Source: 1-14-2-50-31-20 sp964617555 (lineage in GTDB: Bacteria > Bacteroidota > Ignavibacteria > Ignavibacteriales > Melioribacteraceae). Taken from it: a stretch of 64,000 bases of DNA. Position numbers and translations under genes: made by a program. Shown one piece after another: positions 1 through 8,850 of the stretch. A model generated the notes under the pieces. It had not been told where the DNA came from. It did no database searches and worked only from the letters and a program-made list of their open reading frames with translations. The stretch lies in the NCBI GenBank assembly GCA_964617555.1, contig CAZTYP010000015.1:1-64000 (forward strand). The letters run 5' to 3'. Position 1 is the first letter of the stretch, and the number at the start of each line of letters is the position of its first letter.

Positions 1-704
1 CATCAACTGCTGATTTACACTTAACCGGTTCATCCATTGGAGATGCTGACCTTGCCGGTGTTGCTCTTACCAGTGTTACAACGGATATTGACGGCGATAC
101 ACGTAATGACCCGCCGTATATGGGTGCAGACGAAAATCCAACTCCTGCTCCGGTAGAATTAACAACGTTTAGCGCATCTATTGTTGACGGTGGAGTGCTG
201 TTAACATGGGCCACCGCAACTGAAGTTAACAATTACGGTTTTGAAATAGAAAAATCGGTAAACGGCGAAGAATGGGAATATGTAGACTTTGTTGAAGGGC
301 ACGGAAACAGCAATATACCACAAAATTATACATATTTAGATGCATCGCCTATAGTAGGAAAAGTTGTATACAGATTAAAACAAGTTGATAACGATGGCGG
401 ATATGAATATTCGAATGAAGCAAGTGTAGTTTCGAACGAAGCGGTTTACAAATTAAATCAAAATTATCCGAATCCGTTTAATCCGACAACAGTAATCGGT
501 TTTTCATTGAAAGTATCATCAAAAGTAACATTAACCGTTTACAATGCGTTAGGACAAGAAGTAGCTGTATTGGCAAATGAAGTTATGGATGCCGGATATC
601 ACGAAGTAACATTTAATGCTACAGGGTTAGCCAGTGGTTTTTACATATATAGGTTAGAATCGCCCGGATTTTCCAAAACAATGAAAATGATGTTACTAAA
701 ATAA
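1..704 (+). CDS. Type IX secreted surface protein, C-terminal fragment
   Basis: The reading frame is already open at base 3, so this is the last 233 residues of a longer gene cut by the window edge. The visible start has the sequence DIDGDTRNDPPYMGADE, typical of the end of parallel beta-helix or repeat-rich secreted proteins. A beta-sandwich (FN3-like) segment follows. The last 85 residues (from base 447) form a type IX secretion C-terminal sorting domain: YKLNQNYPNPFNPTT, then VYNALGQEVAVL, ending in MLLK. In this family the domain directs export through the Por/type IX machinery, after which it is cleaved. The passenger function cannot be told from this fragment. A terminator follows 22 bases after the stop. 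Confidence 0.88.
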   Translation, partial: STADLHLTGSSIGDADLAGVALTSVTTDIDGDTRNDPPYMGADENPTPAPVELTTFSASIVDGGVLLTWATATEVNNYGFEIEKSVNGEEWEYVDFVEGHGNSNIPQNYTYLDASPIVGKVVYRLKQVDNDGGYEYSNEASVVSNEAVYKLNQNYPNPFNPTTVIGFSLKVSSKVTLTVYNALGQEVAVLANEVMDAGYHEVTFNATGLASGFYIYRLESPGFSKTMKMMLLK

Positions 705-726
705 ATTGTTTTTGTAGTTAAATTTC

Positions 727-766
727 AAAACCTCTGATGTTTTTCTAAATGTCAGAGGTTTTTTAT
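727..766 (+). terminator. Rho-independent terminator after the type IX cargo gene
   Basis: Bases 727-737 and 752-762 form an 11-bp perfect stem (AAAACCTCTGA with TCAGAGGTTTT) around a 14-base loop. The 3' arm runs into a T-rich tract. It closes the first gene and separates it from the tRNA cluster. Confidence 0.85.
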
Positions 767-1160
767 TTAGATATTTTCTGTAATAGCGAAAAAAAAGAGT
801 TATGTTGTTACTCTGTGTAATTGATTTTACGCAAAGAATACAACAAGTTTTTCCGGAAATTTTTGTTAAATAAAAAAAAGTAGTATCAAAACTCAAGTAA
901 CCGGAAAAACAAGCATAAAAATTTACATGTTCCGGAAAAGTTGGAATATTGAAAAAGGGTATTTTATAAGGGAAAAAAGCAGAAGCTGTACCAAAAAGAT
1001 TTTGTAAAATTTTAATTTTCTCAAAATTTATTCTGTTATTTTTTTTATAAAACTTTTTTAAACTTGTATTTGTATATTTAAATCAGGGTAAAAATTTTCT
1101 TGCATTATTTTATAATAAGATATATTTTTGTAGCTCGTTTCTTTTACATTATGACAAAAC
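767..1160. other. Intergenic stretch without a gene, before the tRNA cluster
   Basis: No credible coding region is seen on either strand in these 394 very AT-rich bases. A perfect 10-bp inverted repeat, GTTTTTCCGG at 847-856 and CCGGAAAAAC at 901-910, is present, and a third related TTCCGGAAAAG copy lies near 930. The promoter of the tRNA-Tyr transcript must lie near the right end. The best guess is TTGCAT at 1100-1105 with TATATT at 1121-1126, but the 15-base spacer is short, so it is only tentative. Confidence 0.5.
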
Positions 1161-1243
1161 GGGCAGGCGCCAAAGTAGGAGAGTTGGGGCGGACTGTAAA
1201 TCCGTTGGCTAAGCCTGAGGGGGTTCGATTCCCTCCCTGCCCA
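1161..1243 (+). tRNA. tRNA-Tyr (anticodon GTA)
   Basis: A class II tRNA of 83 bases with a long variable arm. The acceptor stem pairs GGGCAGG (1161-1167) with CCTGCCC (1236-1242), and the discriminator base is A. The anticodon loop CTGTAAA places GTA at 1196-1198. CCA is not encoded in full. It is the first gene of the tRNA-Tyr/Gly/Thr-rpmG-tRNA-Trp-secE cluster. Confidence 0.95.
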
Positions 1244-1335
1244 CGTTTTGATATTTTTGAAGTAGAGTAGAAAGCCCTTTTCTGTTCGCACTTCGATAAA
1301 TATCTAATCATTACTGCGTTTATATTATTGTATAA

Positions 1336-1408
1336 GCGGGGGTAACTCAATTGGTAGAGTCACAGCCTTCCAAGCTGTTGGTTGCGGGTTCGAGTCCCGT
1401 CTCCCGCT
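1336..1408 (+). tRNA. tRNA-Gly (anticodon TCC)
   Basis: The acceptor stem GCGGGGG (1336-1342) pairs with CTCCCGC (1401-1407) with one G-U pair, and the discriminator is T. The loop CTTCCAA gives anticodon TCC at 1369-1371, flanked by a 5-bp stem ACAGC/GCTGT. The T arm GGGTTCGAGTCCC is canonical. It is co-directional with its neighbours, with 92 bases from tRNA-Tyr. Confidence 0.95.
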
Positions 1409-1486
1409 CACAACCTTTTCGATTGAAAAGGGTAGTTCTTATTGTTTTGATAAAAGACCGATAGATTAATATTTAAATTATTAATT

Positions 1487-1559
1487 GCTGACGTAGCTCA
1501 GTTGGTAGAGCACATCCTTGGTAAGGATGAGGTCGTCGGTTCAAGTCCGATCGTCAGCT
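1487..1559 (+). tRNA. tRNA-Thr (anticodon GGT)
   Basis: The acceptor stem GCTGACG (1487-1493) pairs with CGTCAGC (1552-1558). The anticodon arm CATCC-TTGGTAA-GGATG gives anticodon GGT, which reads ACC and ACT threonine codons. The T arm is canonical. The order Tyr-Gly-Thr matches the tRNA set found before tufB in Escherichia coli, but here rpmG follows instead of tuf. Confidence 0.95.
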
Positions 1560-1599
1560 CATAAAACTGAGAAAAATGAGTTTTAATTAGGAAGATAAA

Positions 1600-1767
1600 A
1601 TGGCTAAATCAAAAAATGCAAGAATAACGATTATTTTGGAAAGTACTGCAGGTACAGGATATCGTTATACAACAAAGAAAAACAAAAGAGAGCACCCGTC
1701 GAGAGTAGAATATAAAAAATACGATCCGGTAGCTCGTAAACATGTAATTTTTAAGGAAACAAAATAG
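1600..1767 (+). CDS. rpmG: 50S ribosomal protein L33
   Basis: A 55-residue basic protein of the large subunit, starting MAKSKNARITIILEST and containing YTTKKNKREHPSRVEYKKYD, the usual L33 core. It has no cysteines, so it is the zinc-free form. The ATG is preceded by TTAGGAAGAT, a good ribosome binding site. It lies between tRNA-Thr and tRNA-Trp, 5 bases before the latter, so mRNA and tRNAs are probably cut from one transcript. The position before secE/nusG is common in bacteria. Confidence 0.95.
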   Translation: MAKSKNARITIILESTAGTGYRYTTKKNKREHPSRVEYKKYDPVARKHVIFKETK

Positions 1768-1772
1768 TTCTT

Positions 1773-1845
<73 letters not shown>

Positions 1846-1989
1846 CTGCAATAAATCTTCTATTTTAATATTGCAAGTTTGCACAAAGTAAGTAGAAATT
1901 ATTTATTAAATAATAGAGAAAAGATTAAGAGAAAAGATTAAATAAGTTTTTGTTTTTAGCAATCGGATCTCGAATATCTGAAATTAAAG

Positions 1990-2172
1990 ATGAAAGAAAA
2001 AATAATTAACTTTTTTAGCGATGTCTCCAAGGAAATGAAAAAAGTTACTTGGCCGACAAAAGATGAATTAAAAGAATCTACCGTAATTGTAATTGTTACT
2101 TGTTTGATTCTTGCGGCATTTACATATCTTATAGATATGAGTATAACACAAATATTTAGAGGAATATTCTAA
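1990..2172 (+). CDS. secE: Preprotein translocase subunit SecE
   Basis: A 60-residue inner-membrane protein that clamps SecY in the SecYEG channel. It has the short single-span form: an amphipathic N-terminal helix with the conserved EMKKVTWPTKDEL segment (residues 15-27), then one transmembrane helix at about 31-50. The nusG start lies 2 bases after the stop, so the two are translationally linked. The 144-base leader after tRNA-Trp has no clear consensus promoter, so read-through from the tRNA/rpmG transcript is likely. Confidence 0.96.
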   Translation: MKEKIINFFSDVSKEMKKVTWPTKDELKESTVIVIVTCLILAAFTYLIDMSITQIFRGIF

Positions 2173-2174
2173 TA

Positions 2175-2723
2175 GTGGAAGAGAATACACAAGCAAAATG
2201 GTATGTTGTCAGAACTTTTTCCGGACATGAAAATAAGGTTAAAAATCTTATTGAAATGGAAATGGCGGATAACGAAGCCTTACGTGCAAGAATACATGAA
2301 GTACTGGTTCCGACGGAAAAAGTATTTGAAATTAAGGACGGGAAAAAAGTTACTAAAACTCGTAATTTCTTCCCCGGTTATATTCTGTTAAATGCCGAAT
2401 TAGATAATAAAGTTATAGATGTAATTACAAATACCCCGTCTATTATGGGGTTTCTTGGTGAAAAAAACAAACCTGTTCCGCTTCAACCTTCGGAAGTTAA
2501 AAGGATTGTTGGTAGAATTACTCAAGATAAGGATACGGAAAAGACCGATACTATCTTTAGATCGGGTGATTTGATAAAAATTATTGACGGACCTTTCAAC
2601 GGGTTCTCCGGCCTTATAGAAGAAGTAAACGAAGAAAAAATGAAAATAAAAGTTATGGTATCAATTTTCGGCAGAAAAACTCCTGTTGAAATTGATTTTG
2701 TACAAGCTGAATTGGAAAAATAA
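2175..2723 (+). CDS. nusG: Transcription termination/antitermination factor NusG
   Basis: A 182-residue elongation factor that binds the RNA polymerase clamp and couples transcription to Rho and the ribosome. The N-terminal NGN domain begins WYVVRTFSGHENKV and includes FFPGYILL. The C-terminal KOW domain has FRSGDLIKIIDGPFNGF and ends near DFVQAELEK. The start is GTG at 2175, two bases after secE; there is no upstream ATG and the N-terminus fits the family. Confidence 0.97.
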   Translation: MEENTQAKWYVVRTFSGHENKVKNLIEMEMADNEALRARIHEVLVPTEKVFEIKDGKKVTKTRNFFPGYILLNAELDNKVIDVITNTPSIMGFLGEKNKPVPLQPSEVKRIVGRITQDKDTEKTDTIFRSGDLIKIIDGPFNGFSGLIEEVNEEKMKIKVMVSIFGRKTPVEIDFVQAELEK

Positions 2724-2744
2724 TTATAATTAAAGGTTAAAGTT

Positions 2745-3170
2745 ATGGCTAAGAAGATTGATGGTTATATTAAATTGCAGATTCCTGCCGGACAAGCAAA
2801 TCCATCACCACCCGTAGGGCCTGCCTTAGGTCAGAAAGGTGTTAACATAATGGAGTTTTGTAAGCAATTTAACGCTAAAACTTCGGATAAAGCCGGGTTA
2901 ATTATTCCTGTTGTAATAACCGTTTATGCGGATAAATCTTTTACGTTTATTACAAAAACTCCACCCGCTCCGGTATTATTAAAAAAGATTTTGAATTTGG
3001 ACAAAGGTTCTTCCGAACCTAACAAAACAAAAGTTGCCAAAGTTACAAAGGCACAATTGCAAGAAATTGCAGAAGCAAAAATGGTTGATTTAAATGCAAA
3101 CGATATTGAACATGCTATCAGCATGATTGCCGGAACGGCACGCAGCATGGGCATTACGGTTGAAGGATAA
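2745..3170 (+). CDS. rplK: 50S ribosomal protein L11
   Basis: A 141-residue protein of the GTPase-associated centre that binds 23S rRNA with L10/L12. Recognised by MAKKIDGYIKLQIPAGQANP, the proline-rich SPPVGPALGQKGVN hinge and the C-terminal rRNA-binding segment around ARSMGITVEG. Its length is standard. It is 21 bases after nusG and 30 bases before the ATG of rplA. Confidence 0.98.
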   Translation: MAKKIDGYIKLQIPAGQANPSPPVGPALGQKGVNIMEFCKQFNAKTSDKAGLIIPVVITVYADKSFTFITKTPPAPVLLKKILNLDKGSSEPNKTKVAKVTKAQLQEIAEAKMVDLNANDIEHAISMIAGTARSMGITVEG

Positions 3171-3200
3171 TTATAAAGTTTATTAATTAGGTTGGAAAAA

Positions 3201-3887
3201 ATGAAAGAGTCAAAAAGAGTAAAATCCTTAAAAGAGAAAATTGACTTAAAGAAAGAGTACAGTATTGAAGATGCTATAAATCTTTTGAAAGAAAATTCAA
3301 GTGTTAAATTTACAGAATCTTTAGACTGTGCAATAAGACTTGGTGTTGATCCTCGTCATGCTGACCAAATGATTAGAGGAGCTGTTACATTACCTCACGG
3401 TACAGGTAAAGAGGTAAAAGTTCTTGTAATTGCAAAAGGTGCTAAAGCAGACGAAGCTACCGCGGCAGGTGCGGATTACGCCGGCTTTGAGGAATATCTT
3501 ACTAAAATTAAGGATGGTTGGACAGATGTGGACGTTATTATTGCCACACCCGATACTATGGGAGAACTTGGTAAACTCGGGCGTATTTTAGGTCCCCGCG
3601 GGTTAATGCCTAATCCTAAAAGCGGAACGGTTACAATGGATGTTGCAACCGCCGTTAAAGAAGTAAAAGCCGGTAAAATTGAATTCCGCGTTGATAAAAC
3701 CGGAATTGTTCATACTACATTAGGAAAGTTGAATTTTGAAACTTCCCAATTGGTTGAAAATACCAGAACTTTTGTTGATAAAATTATTAGAATGAGACCT
3801 GCCGCCGCAAAAGGTACCTATGTTAAAAGTTTATATTTAACAAGTACAATGGGGCCGGGTATTCATATTTCGAAAGACGAAATTTAA
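3201..3887 (+). CDS. rplA: 50S ribosomal protein L1
   Basis: The L1-stalk protein, which in many bacteria also represses its own mRNA. The two-domain L1 fold is recognised by GPRGLMPNPKSGTV and the C-terminal TKGTYVKS-like strand (here AKGTYVKSLYLTSTMGPG). I chose ATG 3201 (228 residues), because the in-frame TTG at 3192 would add only three residues and overlaps the likely ribosome binding site TTAGGTTGG. The usual length of 229-234 fits either start. Confidence 0.96.
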   Translation: MKESKRVKSLKEKIDLKKEYSIEDAINLLKENSSVKFTESLDCAIRLGVDPRHADQMIRGAVTLPHGTGKEVKVLVIAKGAKADEATAAGADYAGFEEYLTKIKDGWTDVDVIIATPDTMGELGKLGRILGPRGLMPNPKSGTVTMDVATAVKEVKAGKIEFRVDKTGIVHTTLGKLNFETSQLVENTRTFVDKIIRMRPAAAKGTYVKSLYLTSTMGPGIHISKDEI

Positions 3888-3959
3888 TTTTTAATATACG
3901 CACTCATTATATATAAATTAATGCTTCTATTAACAGTATTTAACTGAATTAGGTAAAAG

Positions 3960-4481
3960 ATGAAGAAGACAGACAAAATCGAACAGATTGCTCAAATTAA
4001 AGAGCAATTCGAGAAAGCAACAGCAGTTTATTTGGTTAATTATTCCGGTGTAACTGTTGAAGAAATCAACGGATTACGTCGTGAATTCATCAAGGAAGGC
4101 GTTACTTACAAAGTATATAAAAATACTTTGGTAAAAAGAGTAATTGACGAACTTGGCGGATATGAAAAATTAAACGATAAACTTGTTGGCATGACAGGCA
4201 TTGCCTTTGCGGACGAAAACTATGTTGCTCCTGCCAAAATCATCAAAAGTTTTAACGACAAAAACAAGAAATTCGATTTTAAAGGTTGTTATATCGAATC
4301 TTCATTTTACGATGAAGACCAACTTAAAACCCTTGCTTCTATGCCTACCAAAGAAGAAGTTATGGCCGGTATTGTCGGCAGCATAGCTTCGCCGGCATCG
4401 GGTATTGTTGGTGCTATTAACGCCGTGATGAGAGATCTTGTTAGTGTTATTGATGAAGTAGGAAAAACAAAAGCCGCATAA
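3960..4481 (+). CDS. rplJ: 50S ribosomal protein L10
   Basis: A 173-residue stalk-base protein that anchors L7/L12 dimers to 23S rRNA. The N-terminal rRNA-binding domain has VNYSGVTVEEINGLRREF and the YKVYKNTLVKRV segment. The C-terminal helix that binds L7/L12 is rich in I, V and A. The 72-base leader after rplA is where L10-L12 autoregulation occurs in other bacteria; I see no strong hairpin there. Confidence 0.97.
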   Translation: MKKTDKIEQIAQIKEQFEKATAVYLVNYSGVTVEEINGLRREFIKEGVTYKVYKNTLVKRVIDELGGYEKLNDKLVGMTGIAFADENYVAPAKIIKSFNDKNKKFDFKGCYIESSFYDEDQLKTLASMPTKEEVMAGIVGSIASPASGIVGAINAVMRDLVSVIDEVGKTKAA

Positions 4482-4520
4482 AATTATTAAAAAAAGAATT
4501 AATTCATAGGAGAATAAAAA

Positions 4521-4901
4521 ATGTCAGAAAAAATAGCAGAAATCGTAGAAAAGATTAAAGAACTTACTTTGGTTGAAGCTTCTGAATTGAAAACAGCTTT
4601 AGAAGAAGAATTCGGTGTTACAGCCGCAGCTCCCGTTGTTATGGGTGGTGCTGCTCCTGCCGGTGATGCCGGTGCCGCAGCGGAAGAAAAAACCGAATTT
4701 GACGTTATTCTTTCCAGCTTTGGCGAAAAGAAAATTAATGTTATTAAAGTTGTTAGAGCGCATACCGGTTTGGGCTTAAAAGAAGCCAAAGAATTAGTTG
4801 ACACATGTCCTAAACCTGTTAAGGAAGGCGTTAGCAAAGAAGAAGCCGAAAAAGTTAAAGCCGAACTTGAAGAAGCCGGTGCAACTGTAGAGATTAAATA
4901 A
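4521..4901 (+). CDS. rplL: 50S ribosomal protein L7/L12
   Basis: A 126-residue acidic stalk protein that recruits translational GTPases. It has an N-terminal dimerisation helix pair (residues 1-33), an alanine/glycine-rich hinge (about 35-56) and a C-terminal domain with the conserved GLGLKEAKELVD factor-binding helix. TAGGAGAA before the ATG is a strong ribosome binding site, in keeping with the multiple copies needed per ribosome. Confidence 0.98.
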   Translation: MSEKIAEIVEKIKELTLVEASELKTALEEEFGVTAAAPVVMGGAAPAGDAGAAAEEKTEFDVILSSFGEKKINVIKVVRAHTGLGLKEAKELVDTCPKPVKEGVSKEEAEKVKAELEEAGATVEIK

Positions 4902-4940
4902 TTTTTAACTTAAAATTATTTTTTTTCAAAAATTCCACTT

Positions 4941-4970
4941 GTGGTAAGACGGTGAATTACGTCTTACCAC
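4941..4970 (+). promoter_or_regulatory. Hairpin between rplL and rpoB (attenuator or RNase processing site)
   Basis: GTGGTAAGACG (4941-4951) and CGTCTTACCAC (4960-4970) form a perfect 11-bp stem with an 8-base loop. Only three T residues follow, so it is a partial terminator at best. In Escherichia coli the same gap carries an attenuator and an RNase III site that lower rpoBC expression relative to rplL; the same role is inferred here from position. Confidence 0.7.
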
Positions 4971-5034
4971 TTTATATATTTTAAAAGATAATTATAAATA
5001 GTAACAATAATTTCCAATTTTAGGGAGGTCAGGG

Positions 5035-8000
5035 TTGGATAAATATAAAAAAAACAAAGCGACAAACCGTATTACTTTTGAGTCCATTACTCCTGCCATT
5101 AAACAACCCAACCTGTTAAATATTCAGGTTGAATCTTTTGAAGAGTTTATTCAAAGAGATGTTCCAAGGGACAAAAGAGAAAATAAGGGATTACAAGAAG
5201 TTTTTAATAACAATTTCCCGATTTTCGACAATAAAGAATTTTACAGATTAGACTTTGTTGATTATCATATTGAAAAACCGCGTTTTTCAATCCCCGAATG
5301 CCAAGAAAGAGGATTAACTTTCAGTTCTCCGTTAAAGGCACGTTTAAGGTTATCAACAAGAGATGATGAAACCGAAGAATACGTGAATTCTATTGAGCAA
5401 GAAGTTTATCTCGGTAATCTTCCTTTTATGACTGAGAAAGGAACTTTTGTAATTAATGGTGCAGAAAGGGTTGTGGTAAGTCAATTGCACAGATCCCCGG
5501 GTGTTGCATTCGGGCAAACAATTCATCCAAACGGAACTCCGATTTATTCCGCTAGAATTATTCCTTTCCGTGGTTCGTGGGTGGAATTTGCAACTGATAT
5601 TAATCATATAATGTATGTTTATATCGACAGAAGAAAAAAATTTCCCGCTACAACATTACTAAGAGCTTTAGGTTACACCACTAACGAAGAGATTCTTAAC
5701 CTGTTTAGTTTGGTTGAAGAAATTGAAGTGAAAAAACTTGACCCTCAAGAACATCACGGAAGAATTTCCGCCGAAGATGTAATTGACATGGAAACCGGTG
5801 AAATTTTTGTTACTAAAGATGATGAATTAACCGAAGAAATAATTGATAATATTAAAGCTTCCGATGTTAAAAAAATTAAAGTTATTGTTGGTGATATTAA
5901 TGCCGAACAAGATTTGATTTTAAATACGTTGCGTAAAGATACTTCCGTTTCCAAGGAAGAAGCTCTTTTTGCAATTTACAGACAGTTACGTACAGGTGAA
6001 GCTCCGGATGTTGAAACTGCTGAATCGTTAATTGAAAAATTATTCTTTAACGAACGTCGTTACGACCTTGGTGAGGTAGGACGTTTTAGAATGAACGATA
6101 AATTAAATTTGAATATTCCCAAAGATGTTCGTGTTCTTACCATCGAAGATATTATTGCAATAATGAAGAGCATTATCCAATTGAAAAACGGTCATGTTTC
6201 CGTTGATGATATTGATCATCTCGGTAACAGAAGAGTCAGAACGGTTGGTGAACAGTTACAACAACAATTTAATGTCGGCCTTGCCCGCATGGCACGTACA
6301 ATTCGTGAACGTATGAACATGCGTGATAATGAAAATATGCAACCGCAAAACTTAGTAAATGCACGCACAATCAGTTCTGTTATTAATGCGTTTTTCGGAA
6401 CAAACCAACTTTCACAATTTATGGATCAAACCAATCCGCTCTCCGAAATGACACATAAAAGAAGAATTTCGGCATTGGGTCCCGGAGGTTTAACAAGAGA
6501 AAGAGCCGGTTTTGAAGTTAGAGACGTGCATCACTCTCACTATGGTCGTTTATGCCCTATTGAAACCCCCGAAGGTCCTAACATCGGTCTTATTTCTTCA
6601 TTAACACTTTATGCACGCGTAAATAACTTCGGATTTTTGGAAACACCCTACAGAAAAGTAAAAGACGGAAAGGTATTAAAGTCGGTTGACTACCTAACTG
6701 CCGATCAAGAAGATGAATATATTATTGCCCAAGCAAATGCTCCTATTGACGAGCAAGGTAAATTTTTGCTTGAACGAGTAAAATGCCGTAAGCGAGGCGA
6801 GTTCCCTGTTGTTACTCCGGAAAACGTTGATTATATGGATGTTGCTCCTTCGCAACTTGTTAGTGCCGGTGCTTCTCTTATTCCTTTTTTGGAACATGAT
6901 GATGCCAACCGTGCTTTGATGGGCTCTAACATGCAACGTCAAGCTGTTCCGTTATTGGTACCCGAAGCTCCGCTTGTCGGAACCGGTATGGAATACAAAA
7001 TTGCTCACGATTCCAAATCCATTATTATGGCAGAGGATAAGGGCGTTGTAGAGTATGTGGATTCTAAAAAAATTGTAGTTAAATACGATTCCGATCCGGA
7101 TAGTTTCGAATCTTTAACTTCGTTTGACGAAGATCGAAAAGTTGAATATACTCTTATTAAATTTAACGGAACCAACCAGGAAACTTGTTTTAATCAACGT
7201 GCTGTTGTTAAAGCGGGGCAAAGAGTTAAGAAAGGTGATGTGCTTGCCGATGGTCCTTCAATTGATAAGGGCGAGTTGGCACTCGGCAAAAACGTGCTTG
7301 TTGCGTTTATGCCTTGGCGCGGATACAACTTTGAAGATGCCATTATTATTAGTGAAAGAATTGTTGCCGACGATGAGTTTACTTCTTTGCATATTGAGGA
7401 ATTTGAACTTCAGGTTCGTGAAACAAAACGCGGTGACGAAGAATTAACCCGCGATATTCCCAACGTTAGCGAAGAAGCAACTAAAGACCTTGACGAACGC
7501 GGTATTATACGTGAAGGAGCAGAGGTTAAAGAAGGTGATATTTTAATCGGTAAAATTACTCCTAAAAGCGAAAGCGACCCTACCCCGGAAGAGAAATTGC
7601 TTAAAGCAATTTTCGGGGATAAAGCCGGCGATGTTAAAGATGCTTCTTTAAAAGCTCATCCCGGTTTAAAAGGAACGGTTATTAAAACACGTTTGTTTAC
7701 TCGCAAGCGTAGAGATGCCGAAGCTAAAAAACAAGAGAAAAAAGAGATTGAAGCTTTGGAAAAAGAGTTTAGCATTAAAAGAGCTAAACATTACAATAAA
7801 TTAGTAGAAAAATTAGGCAAAATTACAAAAGGCAAAAAAACAGTTGGTATCAGCGATTTGGACGGAACTTCCGTTCTCAGAAAAAACACTTCTATTTCAG
7901 AAAATACATTTACTGATATCGAAGATGTTACCAAATTGGATTATACCCAAGATTGGTTTGCCGATGAAGAAACAAATTTAATGGTTAAAACTTTATTCGG

Positions 8001-8814
8001 TAATTATTTTAAAATTCTTGCCGATTACGAAGAAGATTTTAAACGATTAAAATTAAACATACAAAGTGGAGATGAATTGCCCCCCGGTGTTGTTCAACTT
8101 GCAAAGGTTTATGTTGCAAAAAAACGTAAACTTCAAGTGGGCGATAAAATGGCCGGGCGCCACGGTAACAAAGGCGTTGTTGCAAAGGTTGTGCCAAAAG
8201 AAGACATGCCCTATTTGGAAGACGGAACACCTGTTGACATAGTTCTTAATCCGCTTGGCGTACCTTCTCGTATGAATCTTGGACAGTTGTACGAAACAGC
8301 CCTGGGATGGGTAGGCAAAAAACTTGGTGTTAAATTTGAAACCCCTATTTTTGATGGTGCAAAAGTAGAAGATGTTGAAAACTTTATTGAAGAAGCCGGA
8401 TTACCTGTAGGTAGCAAAACTACAATGTATAACGGAAGAACCGGTGAAAAGTTCCATCAAAAAGTTACTTGCGGATATATTTATATGCTTAAACTGGGAC
8501 ACATGATTGACGACAAACTTCACGCACGCTCCATTGGCCCTTATTCATTAATTACCCAGCAGCCCCTTGGCGGTAAAGCCCAATTTGGCGGGCAACGTTT
8601 TGGTGAGATGGAAGTATGGGCGCTTGAAGGCTACGGGGCTTCTAATGTTTTACAAGAAGTTCTTACCGTAAAAAGTGATGATGTTGAAGGACGTGCCAAA
8701 ACTTACGAGGCAATTGTTAAAGGTGAAAATTTCTCTCGTCCTTCTATGCCCGAAGCATTTAATGTATTAGTAAAAGAGTTACAAGGTTTAGGTTTAGAGA
8801 TAAAGATAAACTAG
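5035..8814 (+). CDS. rpoB: DNA-directed RNA polymerase subunit beta
   Basis: A 1259-residue catalytic beta subunit of RNA polymerase. The rifampicin-binding segment (about residues 452-488) reads QLSQFMDQTNPLSE and THKRRISALGPGGL, the rifampicin-sensitive sequence. PIETPEGPNIGLIS (about 506), TPEEKLLKAIFGDKAGD, GDKMAGRHGNKG (about 1035) and QFGGQRFGEMEVWALE are all present. A charged, Lys/Glu-rich helical stretch lies at about 888-930. The start is TTG at 5035 after the ribosome binding site AGGGAGGTC; no in-frame ATG lies nearby. It is shorter than the 1342-residue E. coli protein, as is usual outside Proteobacteria. Confidence 0.99.
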   Translation: MDKYKKNKATNRITFESITPAIKQPNLLNIQVESFEEFIQRDVPRDKRENKGLQEVFNNNFPIFDNKEFYRLDFVDYHIEKPRFSIPECQERGLTFSSPLKARLRLSTRDDETEEYVNSIEQEVYLGNLPFMTEKGTFVINGAERVVVSQLHRSPGVAFGQTIHPNGTPIYSARIIPFRGSWVEFATDINHIMYVYIDRRKKFPATTLLRALGYTTNEEILNLFSLVEEIEVKKLDPQEHHGRISAEDVIDMETGEIFVTKDDELTEEIIDNIKASDVKKIKVIVGDINAEQDLILNTLRKDTSVSKEEALFAIYRQLRTGEAPDVETAESLIEKLFFNERRYDLGEVGRFRMNDKLNLNIPKDVRVLTIEDIIAIMKSIIQLKNGHVSVDDIDHLGNRRVRTVGEQLQQQFNVGLARMARTIRERMNMRDNENMQPQNLVNARTISSVINAFFGTNQLSQFMDQTNPLSEMTHKRRISALGPGGLTRERAGFEVRDVHHSHYGRLCPIETPEGPNIGLISSLTLYARVNNFGFLETPYRKVKDGKVLKSVDYLTADQEDEYIIAQANAPIDEQGKFLLERVKCRKRGEFPVVTPENVDYMDVAPSQLVSAGASLIPFLEHDDANRALMGSNMQRQAVPLLVPEAPLVGTGMEYKIAHDSKSIIMAEDKGVVEYVDSKKIVVKYDSDPDSFESLTSFDEDRKVEYTLIKFNGTNQETCFNQRAVVKAGQRVKKGDVLADGPSIDKGELALGKNVLVAFMPWRGYNFEDAIIISERIVADDEFTSLHIEEFELQVRETKRGDEELTRDIPNVSEEATKDLDERGIIREGAEVKEGDILIGKITPKSESDPTPEEKLLKAIFGDKAGDVKDASLKAHPGLKGTVIKTRLFTRKRRDAEAKKQEKKEIEALEKEFSIKRAKHYNKLVEKLGKITKGKKTVGISDLDGTSVLRKNTSISENTFTDIEDVTKLDYTQDWFADEETNLMVKTLFGNYFKILADYEEDFKRLKLNIQSGDELPPGVVQLAKVYVAKKRKLQVGDKMAGRHGNKGVVAKVVPKEDMPYLEDGTPVDIVLNPLGVPSRMNLGQLYETALGWVGKKLGVKFETPIFDGAKVEDVENFIEEAGLPVGSKTTMYNGRTGEKFHQKVTCGYIYMLKLGHMIDDKLHARSIGPYSLITQQPLGGKAQFGGQRFGEMEVWALEGYGASNVLQEVLTVKSDDVEGRAKTYEAIVKGENFSRPSMPEAFNVLVKELQGLGLEIKIN

Positions 8815-8850
8815 TTAAACTAAATCTTTAAAGTTTAAGGAGAATTATTT

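Noticed and set aside
847..940. TTCCGG-containing repeats as a mobile element or CRISPR remnant
   Set aside because: Copies are short, irregularly spaced and without spacers, terminal repeats or a transposase nearby.
1100..1126. Strong promoter for the tRNA cluster
   Set aside because: TTGCAT and TATATT are 15 bases apart, and AT-rich sequence makes chance matches likely; kept only as a tentative note.
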